DNA of 35,785 nt from Pseudomonadota bacterium (GTDB lineage: Bacteria; Pseudomonadota; Alphaproteobacteria; Acetobacterales; Acetobacteraceae): NCBI GenBank assembly GCA_021808185.1, contig JAKBCB010000002.1, forward strand, positions 1 to 35,785, read 5' to 3'. Shown piece by piece: positions 1 to 9,144 of the stretch (within the stretch, counting starts at the first letter, position 1; each line of letters starts with the position of its first letter). The position numbers and the translations under genes are program-made. The notes under the pieces are model-generated. The model did no database searches, had not been told where the DNA came from, and was given only the letters and a program-made list of their open reading frames with translations.

Positions 1-1
1 G

Positions 2-448
2 ACGGCGGTCCTGTTGTGGTTCGTGTTCGAGTATCTGCCCCTCGGTCGCCGGCTGCTGTTCGTCGGCCGCGGCAGAGAAGTGGCGCGGCTGAACGGAATC
101 GCGGTGGATCGCGTGCGCGCGGGGGCGCTGATCGCCTCCGGGGTGATGGCCTCGATGGCGGGGATTGTCTATGCGGGCGTGCTGGGATCGGCGGATCCCT
201 CGTCTGGCCTGAACTTCCTGCTGCCTGCCTTCGCGGCGGCATTCCTTGGCGCCACGACGATCATGCCCGGGCGCTTCAACCCGTGGGGTGCGATCGTCGC
301 CACGTATTTCCTGGCGACCGGAATCACCGGTCTGTCCATGCTGGGCATCCCGCTGTGGGTGACCAACGTGTTCAATGGCGGCGCGCTGATCGTCGCCGTT
401 GTCGTCTCCCAACTCACCCGCGGACGGGAGGCGTCGGATATCGGATGA
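2..448 (+). CDS. ABC transporter permease, ribose/sugar type (RbsC-like), C-terminal part
   Basis: This reading frame is open from the first bases of the window, so the gene begins upstream; the TTG at 14 in the ORF track is not its start. About 148 residues are visible. They are hydrophobic and match the C-terminal half of the BPD_transp_2 inner-membrane permeases that import ribose and related sugars. Typical features are the SADPSSGLNFLLPAFAAAFLG stretch, the GRFNPWGAIVATYFL stretch and the closing FNGGALIVAVVVSQL helix. The ATPase and binding protein would lie upstream. A 66-base gap separates it from hyuA, so it could feed substrate to that operon, but the true substrate cannot be read from the sequence. 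Confidence 0.85.
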   Translation, partial: TAVLLWFVFEYLPLGRRLLFVGRGREVARLNGIAVDRVRAGALIASGVMASMAGIVYAGVLGSADPSSGLNFLLPAFAAAFLGATTIMPGRFNPWGAIVATYFLATGITGLSMLGIPLWVTNVFNGGALIVAVVVSQLTRGREASDIG

Positions 449-514
449 GCCGCCTCGACCGCATCTTCGCCTAGGACCAAAGCGCGCGCAGTCGCGACAG
501 GAGGAAACAGCTTC

Positions 515-2596
515 ATGGCTCACAACAGCGCCTACCGACTTGGTGTCGATGTCGGCGGCACGTTTACCGACCTGCTTCTGATCGAGGAAGGCAGCGGGCG
601 CACCTTCCGCGCGAAGGTGCCCTCCACGCCGGAGGATTCATCGAAGGGCGTGCTGAACGGCATCGCCCGGCTCTGCGAGCAGAACGCCATCTCGCCCTCG
701 CTTATCCATCAGGTGATGCATGGCACGACGGTCGCGACCAACACCGTGCTCACCTCCTCGGGCGCGCGCGTCGGGCTGGTCGCCACGAAGGGCTTCCGGC
801 AGGTGCTGCAAATCGACCGCTCGTACGTCCCAGGTGGGCTGGGCGGCTGGGTGATCTGGAACAAGCGGCCGCCGCTGGCGCCGCTGGAGCTGACCATCGA
901 GGCCGATGAGCGCATGGGGCCGCGCGGCGAGGTGGTCGCAGCGCTGGATGAGGACGACCTGCGCGCGAAGCTGCGCGCACTCGCGACGCGCGGGGTGGAG
1001 GCGCTGACGGTTTCGCTGTTCAACGCTTACGCCAATGGCGCGCACGAGCGCCGCGTGCGCGAGATCGCCGAGGCGGAAATGCCGGGCGTTCCGGTCTCGA
1101 TCTCCTCCGAGGTGATCCCGGAGATGTACGAGTACGAGCGGACGGAGACGACGGTCGTCAACTCCTACATCCGTCCCGTGGTCGCGAAGTACATCCACAA
1201 TCTGCACACCGAACTCGCCGCGCGCATGGGGTCGGTGAAACTGCACGTGCTGCGCTCGGACGGTGGATTGAGCGCGGTGGAGGCGGCGCAGACCACGCCG
1301 GTCAACCTGCTGCTGTCGGGGCCGGCGGGCGGCGTGTCCGGCGCGCTGTGGATCGCGCGGCAGGGCGGGTTCGAGAACCTGCTGACCTTCGACATGGGTG
1401 GCACGTCCACCGATGTCGCGCTGATCCAGAACGGCAAGCCGCAGATCCGGCGCGAGACGCGCGTGGGCGACGTGGCGGTGCGGGCGTCGTCGATCGACGT
1501 ACGCACGGTGGGCGCGGGCGGCGGTTCGATCGCGTATGTACCGGACCTGACCAAGGCGCTGCGGGTCGGCCCGAAATCCGCGGGCGCCGTGCCGGGACCG
1601 GCCGCCTACGCCAAGGGCGGCACGGAGCCGACGGTGACGGATGCGAATGTCGTGCTTGGCTACCTGCCGTCGGACTCGCAGCTTGGCGGCGATATGGCGA
1701 TCGACCGGGGTCTGGCGGAAGCCGCCGTGCAGCGCGTGGCCGATGCGCTCGGTCTGCCGCTGATGACGGCCGCCGAAGGCATCATCGACATCGTCAACGA
1801 GAACATGTTCGGCGCGCTGCGGCTGGTCTCGGTGGAGCGCGGCTACGATCCGCGCGATTTCGCGCTGGTCGCGTTCGGCGGCGCCGGACCGCTGCATGCC
1901 AATGCGCTCGGCAAGCTGATGGGAAGCTGGCCGGTGATCGTGCCGCCCGCGCCGGGCGTGCTGTGCGCCTATGGCGATGCCACCACGCGCATCCGCGACG
2001 AGGCGAGCCAGACCTTCGTCCGGCGCTTCGTCGACACGTCCGACGCGGAGGTCGGCGACATCCTCGACCAACTCGCCAGCAATGCCGCGGCGACGCTGGT
2101 GACCGAGGGCGTGCCGGCGGAGGAGCACAGCGTCGGCTTCCAGATCGATCTGCGCTATCACGGACAGGGCATGCTGCTGACGCTGGATTTGGATTCCGAC
2201 TCGTTCCGCGCCGGCGGGCTGGCCGGGGTGGCGAGGGAATTCGATGCGCTGCACACGCAGCTTTTCACCTTCGCGCTCGACGTGCCGCATGAGCTGGTGA
2301 CGCTGCGCGCGATCGTGCAGGGCCGTGCGCCGCAGGTGGCCGCGGAGACGCTGGCGAGCGGCGGGCCGACCCCGTCGCCCGATGCGCTGGTGGCGCAAAC
2401 CAGGATCTACGTCTCCGGCGGATGGCTTGACGCGGGTGTGTATGACCGGCCGAAGCTGGCCAGCGGTAACCGCATCGAAGGTCCTGCCATCATCACGCAG
2501 ATGGACTCAACCACGCTGATCCTGCCGGGGCATCATGGCACCGTCGATGCCGTCGGCAACATCCTCATCCGCCCGACCGAAGCAGCCGGCGTTTGA
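515..2596 (+). CDS. hyuA: Hydantoinase/oxoprolinase family protein, subunit A
   Basis: The 693-residue product has the length and architecture of HyuA, the ATP-using subunit of N-methylhydantoinase/5-oxoprolinase-type enzymes that open cyclic amides in the cytoplasm. An actin-like phosphate-binding motif, GVDVGGTFTD, is at residues 10-19. A second nucleotide-binding element follows mid-protein (LLSGPAGGVSG, then FDMGGTSTDVAL), and a third glycine-rich FGGAGPLHA occurs around residue 450. The ATG at 515 follows AGGAGG with good spacing. It is the first gene of a packed operon with hyuB 17 bases downstream. Substrate specificity (hydantoin, oxoproline, imide or lactam) cannot be predicted from sequence; the downstream genes suggest a cyclic imide or related ring. 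Confidence 0.9.
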   Translation: MAHNSAYRLGVDVGGTFTDLLLIEEGSGRTFRAKVPSTPEDSSKGVLNGIARLCEQNAISPSLIHQVMHGTTVATNTVLTSSGARVGLVATKGFRQVLQIDRSYVPGGLGGWVIWNKRPPLAPLELTIEADERMGPRGEVVAALDEDDLRAKLRALATRGVEALTVSLFNAYANGAHERRVREIAEAEMPGVPVSISSEVIPEMYEYERTETTVVNSYIRPVVAKYIHNLHTELAARMGSVKLHVLRSDGGLSAVEAAQTTPVNLLLSGPAGGVSGALWIARQGGFENLLTFDMGGTSTDVALIQNGKPQIRRETRVGDVAVRASSIDVRTVGAGGGSIAYVPDLTKALRVGPKSAGAVPGPAAYAKGGTEPTVTDANVVLGYLPSDSQLGGDMAIDRGLAEAAVQRVADALGLPLMTAAEGIIDIVNENMFGALRLVSVERGYDPRDFALVAFGGAGPLHANALGKLMGSWPVIVPPAPGVLCAYGDATTRIRDEASQTFVRRFVDTSDAEVGDILDQLASNAAATLVTEGVPAEEHSVGFQIDLRYHGQGMLLTLDLDSDSFRAGGLAGVAREFDALHTQLFTFALDVPHELVTLRAIVQGRAPQVAAETLASGGPTPSPDALVAQTRIYVSGGWLDAGVYDRPKLASGNRIEGPAIITQMDSTTLILPGHHGTVDAVGNILIRPTEAAGV

Positions 2597-2613
2597 GCAG
2601 GAGCACACCGCAC

Positions 2614-4506
2614 ATGCCCGCCCGCATCATCGAGACGAACAAAACCCCGTTCGACGCCAGCGTCCCGCTCGACCCGATCACGCTCGACATCGTTGAGAAC
2701 GCACTGCGCAACGCGCGCAAGGAGATGGACGCAGTGCTGTTCCGCACTGCCATGTCGCCCGGCATCCGCGAGCAGCACGATGCCTTCCCCCTGATCGCCA
2801 ACCAGGAAGGCAAGATGGTGGTCGGCCAGTTCGGCAGCTTCATCTGGGGCTTCCTGCAAGGCTATGACGGCACCATCGAGGAAGGCGATATCTTCCTGAC
2901 GAACGATCCGTATTCGGTCTCCGGCGCCATCAGCCACCTGAACGACTGGCTGACCCTGATGCCGATCTTCCGCGACGGGCGGCTGGTCGCCTGGGCCGCG
3001 ATGTTCGGCCACATGACCGATGTCGGCGGCAAGGTTCCCGGCTCCCTGCCCACCGATGCCGCGATGATCTACGAGGAAGGCATCCAGATCCCGCCGGTGA
3101 AGATCTACCGCAAGGGTGAGTTGCAGAAGGATCTGCTGGATCTGCTCGTGCATAACTGCCGGCTGCCCGAGTGGAACCGCGCCGACTTCTTCGCCATCGT
3201 CGCGGCACTGCGCCTGGCCGAGCGGCGCGTGTTCGAGATCTGCGACCGCTTCGGCGAGGATCGCTTCGTCGCCGCCATGCGCGAGATGCTCGACCGCAAC
3301 AAGCGGGCGATGAGCGCGATCATGCAGATGGTGATCCCGGAGAAGAAGCAGTATTTCGAGGACTATGTGGACGATGACGGCACCGGGTACGGGCCGTACA
3401 AGATCGCGTGCTCGCTGTGGCGCGAAGGCGACCACGTGACCTTCGACTTCACCGGCACCGATCCGCAATCCCCAAGCTCCATCAACTTTTTCTTGAACGA
3501 AGAAATGTTCAAGATGTTCGTTGGCGCCATCTTCATCAACATCTTCGACCCGCAGATCCTGTTCAACGACGGGTTCTACGACCTGTTCACCGTCATCATC
3601 CCGCCGGGCTGCCTGCTGAAGCCGCGCAAGCCGGCGGCGCTGTCCACGCGCACGCACATGCTGGCGCGCATCTTCGACATCATGGGCGGGCTGCTCGGCC
3701 AGGGCGCGCCGGAGGCGTTGAACGCCGCCGGGTTCTCCGACAGTCCGCACCTGATGTATTCGGGCTTCGACGAAAAGGGCGAGTGGTACCAGCTGTTCCA
3801 GATCGGCTTCGGCGGCATCCCCGGCCGCCCGGCCGGCGACGGCCCGGATGGGCATTCGCTGTGGCCGGAATTCATGAACGTGCCGAACGAGTTCCTGGAG
3901 AGCTACTTCCCACTGCGCATCGTGCACTACGAGAGCATCGCCGATTCCGGTGGCCCCGGGCTGCATCGCGGCGGCAACGGCATCTCGATGGGGTACATGT
4001 TCCTCGAAGCCGGGCAGATCTCCATCCACGATTGCCGCTGGCTCACGCATCCCTGGGGCGTCAACGGCGGGCTGCCGGCGGCGCGCTCGTCGAAGATCAT
4101 GGTGCGCGCGGACGGCTCGCGCGAAATCCTGCCCTCCAAGTGCGACCGGATCGCGGTGGCCCCTGGCGACGTGCTGCACTTCAACACCTGGGGCGGCGGC
4201 GGCTGGGGCGACCCGCTGAAGCGGCCGGCCGATCTGGTGGCGCAGGATGTCGCGCGCGGCCTCGTCAGCATGGACGGGGCGCGGCGCTACGGCGTCGTGG
4301 TCGATGCCGATGGCGTGCTGGACACGGCGGCGAGCGAGGCGCTGCGCGCCAGCATGGCGGCCACGCGCGGGCCGGTGCAGCTGTTCGACCGTGGCGGCAC
4401 GCTGGAAGAACTCATGGCGCGCTGCAAGGAGGAAACCGGGTTGGAGCCGCCCAAGCCGCCGCGCTTCCAGTCCTGGCCGATGCAGCGCCGCCAGAACGCC
4501 GCCTGA
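2614..4506 (+). CDS. hyuB: Hydantoinase B/oxoprolinase family protein, subunit B
   Basis: This is the 630-residue partner of HyuA. HyuB-family hallmarks include LDPITLDIVENALRNARKEMD near the N-terminus, MSPGIREQHDAFP, the NDPY segment, and the C-terminal HFNTWGGGGWGDPLKR. The complex with HyuA hydrolyses a ring C-N bond, usually with ATP. The ORF track begins at a TTG (2593) that overlaps the hyuA stop. I prefer the ATG at 2614 because AGGAG lies about 10 bases ahead of it and homologues begin near this point. The next gene follows after 18 bases. HyuB proteins in this family vary in substrate, so the exact reaction is not assigned. Confidence 0.9.
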   Translation: MPARIIETNKTPFDASVPLDPITLDIVENALRNARKEMDAVLFRTAMSPGIREQHDAFPLIANQEGKMVVGQFGSFIWGFLQGYDGTIEEGDIFLTNDPYSVSGAISHLNDWLTLMPIFRDGRLVAWAAMFGHMTDVGGKVPGSLPTDAAMIYEEGIQIPPVKIYRKGELQKDLLDLLVHNCRLPEWNRADFFAIVAALRLAERRVFEICDRFGEDRFVAAMREMLDRNKRAMSAIMQMVIPEKKQYFEDYVDDDGTGYGPYKIACSLWREGDHVTFDFTGTDPQSPSSINFFLNEEMFKMFVGAIFINIFDPQILFNDGFYDLFTVIIPPGCLLKPRKPAALSTRTHMLARIFDIMGGLLGQGAPEALNAAGFSDSPHLMYSGFDEKGEWYQLFQIGFGGIPGRPAGDGPDGHSLWPEFMNVPNEFLESYFPLRIVHYESIADSGGPGLHRGGNGISMGYMFLEAGQISIHDCRWLTHPWGVNGGLPAARSSKIMVRADGSREILPSKCDRIAVAPGDVLHFNTWGGGGWGDPLKRPADLVAQDVARGLVSMDGARRYGVVVDADGVLDTAASEALRASMAATRGPVQLFDRGGTLEELMARCKEETGLEPPKPPRFQSWPMQRRQNAA

Positions 4507-4524
4507 CGCGAGGGAGAGAACGAC

Positions 4525-5126
4525 GTGGCCGAGAACCTCGACGCGAACTATGCCCGTGCCGGATATCACCACCGGCTCGGCTTCGGCCGGAAGCCGGCGC
4601 TGATTCTGATCGACTTCGTGCAGGCATATTACGAGGAAGGCTCGCCGCTGTACGCGGGCGTGGAGGACTGCCTGGCCTCCGCGCTGCGCGTGCTGGACGT
4701 GGCGCGCAGGATCGGCATCCTGCGCGTCTTCACCAACGTCGTCTATCGGCCGGGCGGCGTGGATGGCGGCGTGTTCTACCGCAAGGTGCCTGCTCTCGCC
4801 TGCATGCAGGCGGGCAACCCCCTGGGCCAATGGCCGCGCGGGGTGGCGCCGCGCGAGGATGAGCTGGTGATCTCCAAGCAGTATCCTTCGGCGTTCTTCG
4901 GCACATCGCTCGCGGCGACGCTGACCGCGAGCGGCGTCGATACGCTGGTGATCACCGGCATCACCACCAGCGGCTGCGTGCGCGCGACCTGCGTCGATAC
5001 GGTCAGCCACGGCTTCATCCCGATCGTCGTGCGCGAGGCGGTCGGCTCTATGACATGAACGCGAAATATGCCGACGTGGTCAGCGAGACCGAGGCGATCG
5101 CGGCACTGGAAGGGTTTGCACGATGA
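4525..5126 (+). pseudogene. Isochorismatase-family amidohydrolase (maleamate/N-carbamoylsarcosine amidase-like), frameshifted near the C-terminus
   Basis: A GTG start after GAGGGAGAG gives a 177-codon frame ending at 5058. The cysteine-hydrolase triad of the family is intact: Asp30 (LILIDF), Lys118 (VISKQYPSAFFGT) and Cys151 (TTSGCVRATCVD). Members of this family cleave amides such as maleamate, N-carbamoylsarcosine or nicotinamide. At VVREAVG (about base 5046) the usual continuation is lost and the frame stops after three odd residues. The expected family ending, [13 protein letters not shown]..., continues in another frame to TGA 5124-5126. About 11-12 codons, plus a change of phase, appear to be missing. 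The protein may still fold, but a broken C-terminus or an assembly error are both possible. The restored stop would overlap the next gene's ATG. Confidence 0.7.
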
Positions 5127-5983
5127 AGGCGTTGAAGCCGTTGCTGACGAAGGGTGCGTTGCTGGTCGCGCCCGGCGTGTTCGACATGATCTCGGCGCGT
5201 ATCGCCGATCGGCTCGGTTTTGCGGCACTCTACATGACCGGCTACGGCACGGTCGCCTCCTCGCTCGGCCTGCCGGACGCGGGGCTCGCGAGTTACACGG
5301 AGATGGTTTCCCGCGTGACGGCGATCGCGGGCGGCACCGCGACACCGGTGATCGCGGACGCCGACACCGGGTTCGGCGGGCTGCTGAACGTCGAGCGCAC
5401 CGTGCGCGGCTACGAGGCGGCGGGGGCGGCGGCGATCCAGATCGAGGATCAGGTGTTTCCGAAGAAGTGCGGCCACACCCCCGGCCGGCAGGTGATCCCG
5501 GCCGAGGACATGGCGCGCAAGATCCGCGTGGCACGCGAGGCGCGCGACAGCGCCGAGTTCCTCATCATCGCCCGCACCGACGCGCGCACCGCGCACGGCA
5601 TCGACGAGGCGCTGCGGCGCGCCGACCTCTATGCCCGCGCGGGCGCCGACATCCTGTTCGTGGAAAGCCCGGAAAGCGAGGAGGAGATGCGGCGCATCTG
5701 CGCCAGCTTCGACCTGCCCTGCCTTGCCAACATGGTCGAGGGCGGGCGCACGCCGGTGCTGACGCGCGAGGCGCTGATCGAGATCGGCTACCGCATCGCG
5801 ATCTTCCCCGCCACCGGATTCCTCGCCACTGCCGCTGCGCTGACGCACGCCTACGAGACGCTGCGCACGCACGGGTCGAGCGCGGGGCAGTCGCTCGATC
5901 TGTTCGCGTTCGCCGAGATGAACCGGCTGATGGGCTTCGAGCGGGTCTGGCAGTTCGAGCGCGACCACGCGGAAACGCCGTAA
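5123..5983 (+). CDS. Isocitrate lyase/PEP mutase family protein (dialkylmalate/methylisocitrate lyase-like)
   Basis: The 286-residue product is a TIM-barrel enzyme of the isocitrate lyase/PEP mutase superfamily. DADTGFGG at 79-86 supplies Mg-binding acidic residues, and KKCGH at 114-118 holds the cysteine that marks C-C lyases rather than PEP mutase. Members cleave 2-methylisocitrate or 2,3-dimethylmalate, or decarboxylate oxaloacetate. Its length (about 290) is typical of the short branch, not full-length isocitrate lyase. The ATG lies in an ATGA overlap with the restored frame of the upstream amidase, which supports the idea that this gene was once translationally coupled to an intact amidase. 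Adjacent LeuCD-type genes make a hydroxy-dicarboxylate lyase role likely, but the substrate is inferred. Confidence 0.85.
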   Translation: MKALKPLLTKGALLVAPGVFDMISARIADRLGFAALYMTGYGTVASSLGLPDAGLASYTEMVSRVTAIAGGTATPVIADADTGFGGLLNVERTVRGYEAAGAAAIQIEDQVFPKKCGHTPGRQVIPAEDMARKIRVAREARDSAEFLIIARTDARTAHGIDEALRRADLYARAGADILFVESPESEEEMRRICASFDLPCLANMVEGGRTPVLTREALIEIGYRIAIFPATGFLATAAALTHAYETLRTHGSSAGQSLDLFAFAEMNRLMGFERVWQFERDHAETP

Positions 5984-6009
5984 CGGGACCATCGGGGAGG
6001 GCAGGGCGG

Positions 6010-7416
6010 GTGGGCGGCAGCACGCTGTACGACAAGGTATGGGCCGGTCATGTCGTCAAGCGCGACGACGACGGGTCGTGCCTGCTCTATGTCGATCGTC
6101 ATCTGGTCCAGGAAGTCTCCAGCCCGCAGGCCTTCGCCGGCCTGATCGCGCGGGGGCGGCGGGTTCGGCGGCCGGAGGCGCATCTGGCGGTCGCGGACCA
6201 CGCGGTGCCGACCAGCGGACGGGACCGTCCGCTGCCGGATGGGCTGGCCGCGCGGCAGGTGGCCCGGCTGGAGGAGAACGCGGCGCGCTTCGGCATCCCC
6301 TATATCCCGCTGCGCGATGCGCGGCACGGCATCGTGCATGTGATCGGGCCGGAACGCGGCTTCACGCTGCCCGGCATCACGCTGGTCTGCGGCGACAGCC
6401 ACACCTGCACGCATGGCGCGTTCGGCGCCATCGCCTTCGGCATCGGCAGCAGCGAGTGCGAGATGGTGCTGGCGACGCAATGCCTGCGCCAGATGCCGCA
6501 GCGCCGCATGCGCGTCCTGCTGCACGGGCGGCCGGGGCCGGGCGTGGCGGTGAAGGATCTCGTGCTGGCGCTGATCGCGCGCATCGGCGTCGGGGGGGCC
6601 GTGGGGCATGCCGTGGAGTTCGCGGGCGCGGCGGTGGCGGCCATGTCGATGGACGCCCGCATGACCCTGTGCAACATGACCATCGAGGCCGGCGCCCGGA
6701 TCGGCATGATCGCGCCGGACGACACCACCTTCGCGTATCTGGAAGGCCGCCCCATGGCCCCGCGCGGGGCGTTGTGGGAGCGGGCACTCGACCACTGGCG
6801 CGGCTTGCCGAGCGATCCCGGCGCGGTGTTCGATCGCGAGGTGAGCCTGGACGCGGGCACGCTCGCGCCATACGTCACCTGGGGCACGACGCCGGAAGAA
6901 GCCGCGCCGGTGACGGCCCATATCCCCGACCCCGCCGCCGAGCCGGACCCGGACCGGCGTGCCCGCATGCGGCGCAGCCTCGCCTACATGGACCTGCGCC
7001 CCGGCACGGCGTTGCAGGACGTGGCGATCGACCGGGTGTTCATCGGCTCCTGCACCAACGGACGGCTGGAGGATCTGCGCGCCGCCGCCGCCGTCGTGGC
7101 CGGGCGGCACGTCGATTCTCGCGTGCAGGCGATGGTCGTGCCCGGGTCCGCCGCGGTCCGCGCGGCGGCGGAGGCCGAGGGCCTGGACCGCGTGTTTCGG
7201 GACGCCGGCTTTGCCTGGCGGGAGGCGGGGTGTTCGATGTGCGTGGCCATGAACGATGACCGGCTGGCACCGGGCGAACGTTGCGCCTCCACCTCCAACC
7301 GCAATTTCGAGGGGCGGCAGGGCGCGGGCGGACGCACGCACTTGATGAGCCCCGCGATGGCCGCCGCCGCATCCCTGACCGGGCATCTGACCGACGTGCG
7401 GGAGCTGGCGCGGTGA
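6010..7416 (+). CDS. Aconitase-superfamily hydro-lyase large subunit (LeuC-like)
   Basis: This 468-residue protein matches the LeuC branch of [4Fe-4S] hydro-lyases. [27 protein letters not shown] and [10 protein letters not shown] are present; the last two carry the three cluster cysteines. The family isomerises or hydrates substrates such as isopropylmalate, citraconate, maleate or dimethylmaleate. The ORF track extends upstream to 5068, but that part is an out-of-frame shadow of the lyase gene. The GTG at 6010 follows GGGGAGGG by about 8 bases and restores normal length. The small-subunit gene overlaps its stop (GTGA). Placement in a hyu operon, not a leucine operon, argues for a catabolic dehydratase/hydratase rather than leucine synthesis. 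Confidence 0.85.
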   Translation: MGGSTLYDKVWAGHVVKRDDDGSCLLYVDRHLVQEVSSPQAFAGLIARGRRVRRPEAHLAVADHAVPTSGRDRPLPDGLAARQVARLEENAARFGIPYIPLRDARHGIVHVIGPERGFTLPGITLVCGDSHTCTHGAFGAIAFGIGSSECEMVLATQCLRQMPQRRMRVLLHGRPGPGVAVKDLVLALIARIGVGGAVGHAVEFAGAAVAAMSMDARMTLCNMTIEAGARIGMIAPDDTTFAYLEGRPMAPRGALWERALDHWRGLPSDPGAVFDREVSLDAGTLAPYVTWGTTPEEAAPVTAHIPDPAAEPDPDRRARMRRSLAYMDLRPGTALQDVAIDRVFIGSCTNGRLEDLRAAAAVVAGRHVDSRVQAMVVPGSAAVRAAAEAEGLDRVFRDAGFAWREAGCSMCVAMNDDRLAPGERCASTSNRNFEGRQGAGGRTHLMSPAMAAAASLTGHLTDVRELAR

Positions 7417-8030
7417 GCGGCTGGACCCGTCTGGAGGGGCTGGCCGCTCCGCTGCCTGCCAACGACATCGACACCGATGTGATTTTTCCCGCCCGCTACC
7501 TGCTGCTGCTGGAGAAGCAGGGCCTCGGCCGCTACCTGTTCCACGGCCACCGCTTTGGCCGCGATGGCAGCCCGCTTGCGGACTTCGTGCTGAACCGGCC
7601 GCCGTACGACAGGGCGCGGTTCCTGGTGGCGGGGGCCAATTTCGGCTGCGGCTCCAGCCGCGAACACGCGGTGTGGGCGCTTGCCGATTTCGGCATCGGC
7701 TGCGTGATCGCGCGCGGCTTCGGGGAGATATTCGCCGCGAACTGCGCGCGCAACGGCGTGCTGGCGCTGCGGCTGGAGGACGACGCGCACGCCCACGCGA
7801 TGGCGGCGGCCCGGGCGGGCGAGACGTTCGCCGTCGATCTCGCCGCGCGGACGCTGGCATGCGGGGACATCCTGGTCCCCTTCGACATCGATACCCGCGT
7901 GCGCCGGGCGCTGATGCAGGGGCTCGACGAGATCGGCTTCACCGAGGCGGACGACATGACGGATATCGCGCGCTTCGAGGACCAGCGGAAGGACCGCTTG
8001 CCGTGGCTGTTCCAGGACATCGTGCCATGA
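7413..8030 (+). CDS. Aconitase-superfamily hydro-lyase small subunit (LeuD-like)
   Basis: The 205-residue product is the swivel-domain partner of the preceding LeuC-like subunit. It begins with the family's [18 protein letters not shown] and contains [14 protein letters not shown], the loop that binds the substrate carboxylate. The ORF track starts at 7281 inside the previous gene; the GTG at 7413, overlapping the large-subunit stop as GTGA, gives normal length and implies translational coupling. This is the last gene of the operon. A strong hairpin lies about 100 bases downstream, in the gap before a convergent gene. Confidence 0.87.
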   Translation: MSGWTRLEGLAAPLPANDIDTDVIFPARYLLLLEKQGLGRYLFHGHRFGRDGSPLADFVLNRPPYDRARFLVAGANFGCGSSREHAVWALADFGIGCVIARGFGEIFAANCARNGVLALRLEDDAHAHAMAAARAGETFAVDLAARTLACGDILVPFDIDTRVRRALMQGLDEIGFTEADDMTDIARFEDQRKDRLPWLFQDIVP

Positions 8031-8126
8031 GCGCGGAGTCCGCATCGAGCAGGAGCGTGGTTCCCGCACCATCGTTGCCGGCATGGGCCGAATCGACGTC
8101 TGTAACGCGTGGCTGACACGGTTTCC

Positions 8127-8152
8127 GCGTCGGCGGGGCCACCCGCCGACGC
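8127..8152. terminator. Hairpin between convergent leuD-like and DUF2177 genes
   Basis: An 11-base perfect stem with a 4-base loop (arms GCGTCGGCGGG and CCCGCCGACGC) sits in the 127-base gap between two convergent genes, ending 5 bases from the minus-strand stop. No clear T tract follows on either strand, so this is a likely but not classical bidirectional terminator. Confidence 0.55.
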
Positions 8153-8157
8153 ACGCT

Positions 8158-8589
8158 TCATCGGCGTAACAGGCGGGTGCCGCGGTCGCCGAGCAGGGTG
8201 CCGAGGGTTGAACCCACGGCGGTCAACACCGCGCCCCAGGCGATATCGGCGACGGTGACGATGGTGGACCAGTTCTTCATCGTCGCCTGATTGGTCAGGT
8301 CGTACGTCGCGTAGCAGACCACCCCGAACAGCGCGCCGAACAGCGCGATGCGCCCGAACCGGCGCGGCCCCGAACCGCTCGGTACCGAGTCGCTCGGCAC
8401 CACGAACACCATGATGCCGGCGACATACAGCACGTAGAAAAGGACCGCCGGCACCGGCCGGAACCCGTCCAGCAGCAGATCGCCCAGATAGGCCCGATAC
8501 AGCGGCCCGCCGGTCAGCATGAGCCACACGGAGTCCATCGCCAGCATGACAACGAAGGTGGCGAGGTAGGTGAGGGGATACCGGATCAT
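8158..8589 (-). CDS. DUF2177 family membrane protein
   Basis: The 143-residue protein is hydrophobic with about four membrane segments. It begins MIRYPLTYLATFVVMLAMDSVWL and contains the family's PLYRAYLGDLL and the YVLYVAGIMVF helix. I recognise it as DUF2177; no biochemical role is established to my knowledge. It is the last gene of the leftward aerR-ppsR-bchG-bchP-tspO unit, 42 bases after tspO, so it is probably co-transcribed with pigment genes. The pairing of two small membrane proteins (TspO and DUF2177) at the end of a bacteriochlorophyll unit hints at a linked role in tetrapyrrole or redox response, but that is inference. Confidence 0.8.
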   Translation of the reverse strand: MIRYPLTYLATFVVMLAMDSVWLMLTGGPLYRAYLGDLLLDGFRPVPAVLFYVLYVAGIMVFVVPSDSVPSGSGPRRFGRIALFGALFGVVCYATYDLTNQATMKNWSTIVTVADIAWGAVLTAVGSTLGTLLGDRGTRLLRR

Positions 8590-8631
8590 GGACGACAGGT
8601 GGGGCGGCCGGCGAGGGGCGCAACCGCGCGC

Positions 8632-9132
8632 CTACCCGAACGGCGCGTTCAGTTGCACCACCGCCAGATTGAGCACCGCCGCGAACGCCACCCAGACCAG
8701 ATACGGCACCAGCAGCGCCGCGGCCCGGCGGGAATAGGGCGCGATCACCGCGATCAGCCCCAGTACGGACAGCCACAGCGGCACCACCTCCCCCAGCGCC
8801 CAGTCCGGCCGATGCAGGGTGAAGAACAGCGCGCTCCACAGCACGTTCAGGATGCCGTTGATCGCGAACAGCGACAGGATGCGCGCCCACGGCCGCAGCG
8901 GCGGACCGGCCTCCCACGCCCAGACGCCGGACAGCGCCGTCAGCGCGAAGATCACCGTCCAGGCCGGGCCGAACAGCCAGTCCGGCGGTTGGAACCACGG
9001 TTTGGCCAACCCGTAGTACCAGGGGCCGATATCGGAGGCGAGGCCGCCCAACAGCGCCACCGCGATCGCGGCGGCGGCGGCCGTCAGGATCGCGCGCCGT
9101 CGCCCGGCGCGGGTGCCACGAACCGCCATCAT
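8632..9132 (-). CDS. tspO: TspO/MBR family tryptophan-rich sensory protein
   Basis: The 166-residue protein has the five-helix TspO/MBR pattern with tryptophan-rich loops: WYYGLAKPWFQPPDWLFGPAW near residue 40 and PYLVWVAFAAVLN near the C-terminus. TspO (CrtK) is a membrane protein that binds porphyrins. In Rhodobacter it modulates photosynthesis gene expression through the PpsR regulon and tetrapyrrole export or turnover. Two adjacent ATG codons are possible starts; the first is used here, 12 bases after the bchP stop, with a weak GGGATG ahead. Being in one transcription unit with ppsR and two bch genes fits the regulatory role known for the family. Confidence 0.88.
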   Translation of the reverse strand: MMAVRGTRAGRRRAILTAAAAAIAVALLGGLASDIGPWYYGLAKPWFQPPDWLFGPAWTVIFALTALSGVWAWEAGPPLRPWARILSLFAINGILNVLWSALFFTLHRPDWALGEVVPLWLSVLGLIAVIAPYSRRAAALLVPYLVWVAFAAVLNLAVVQLNAPFG

Positions 9133-9144
9133 GCCATCATCCCG

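Noticed and set aside
638-2398. 586-aa minus-strand ORF opposite hyuA, and 2533..5010 opposite hyuB
   Set aside because: Arginine/histidine-rich antisense shadows of high-GC genes with strong family matches on the other strand; no recognisable domains.
5068-6009. Upstream extension of the LeuC-like ORF as given in the track
   Set aside because: It overlaps the lyase gene in another frame, has low-complexity composition, and the GTG at 6010 with a ribosome binding site gives the family length.
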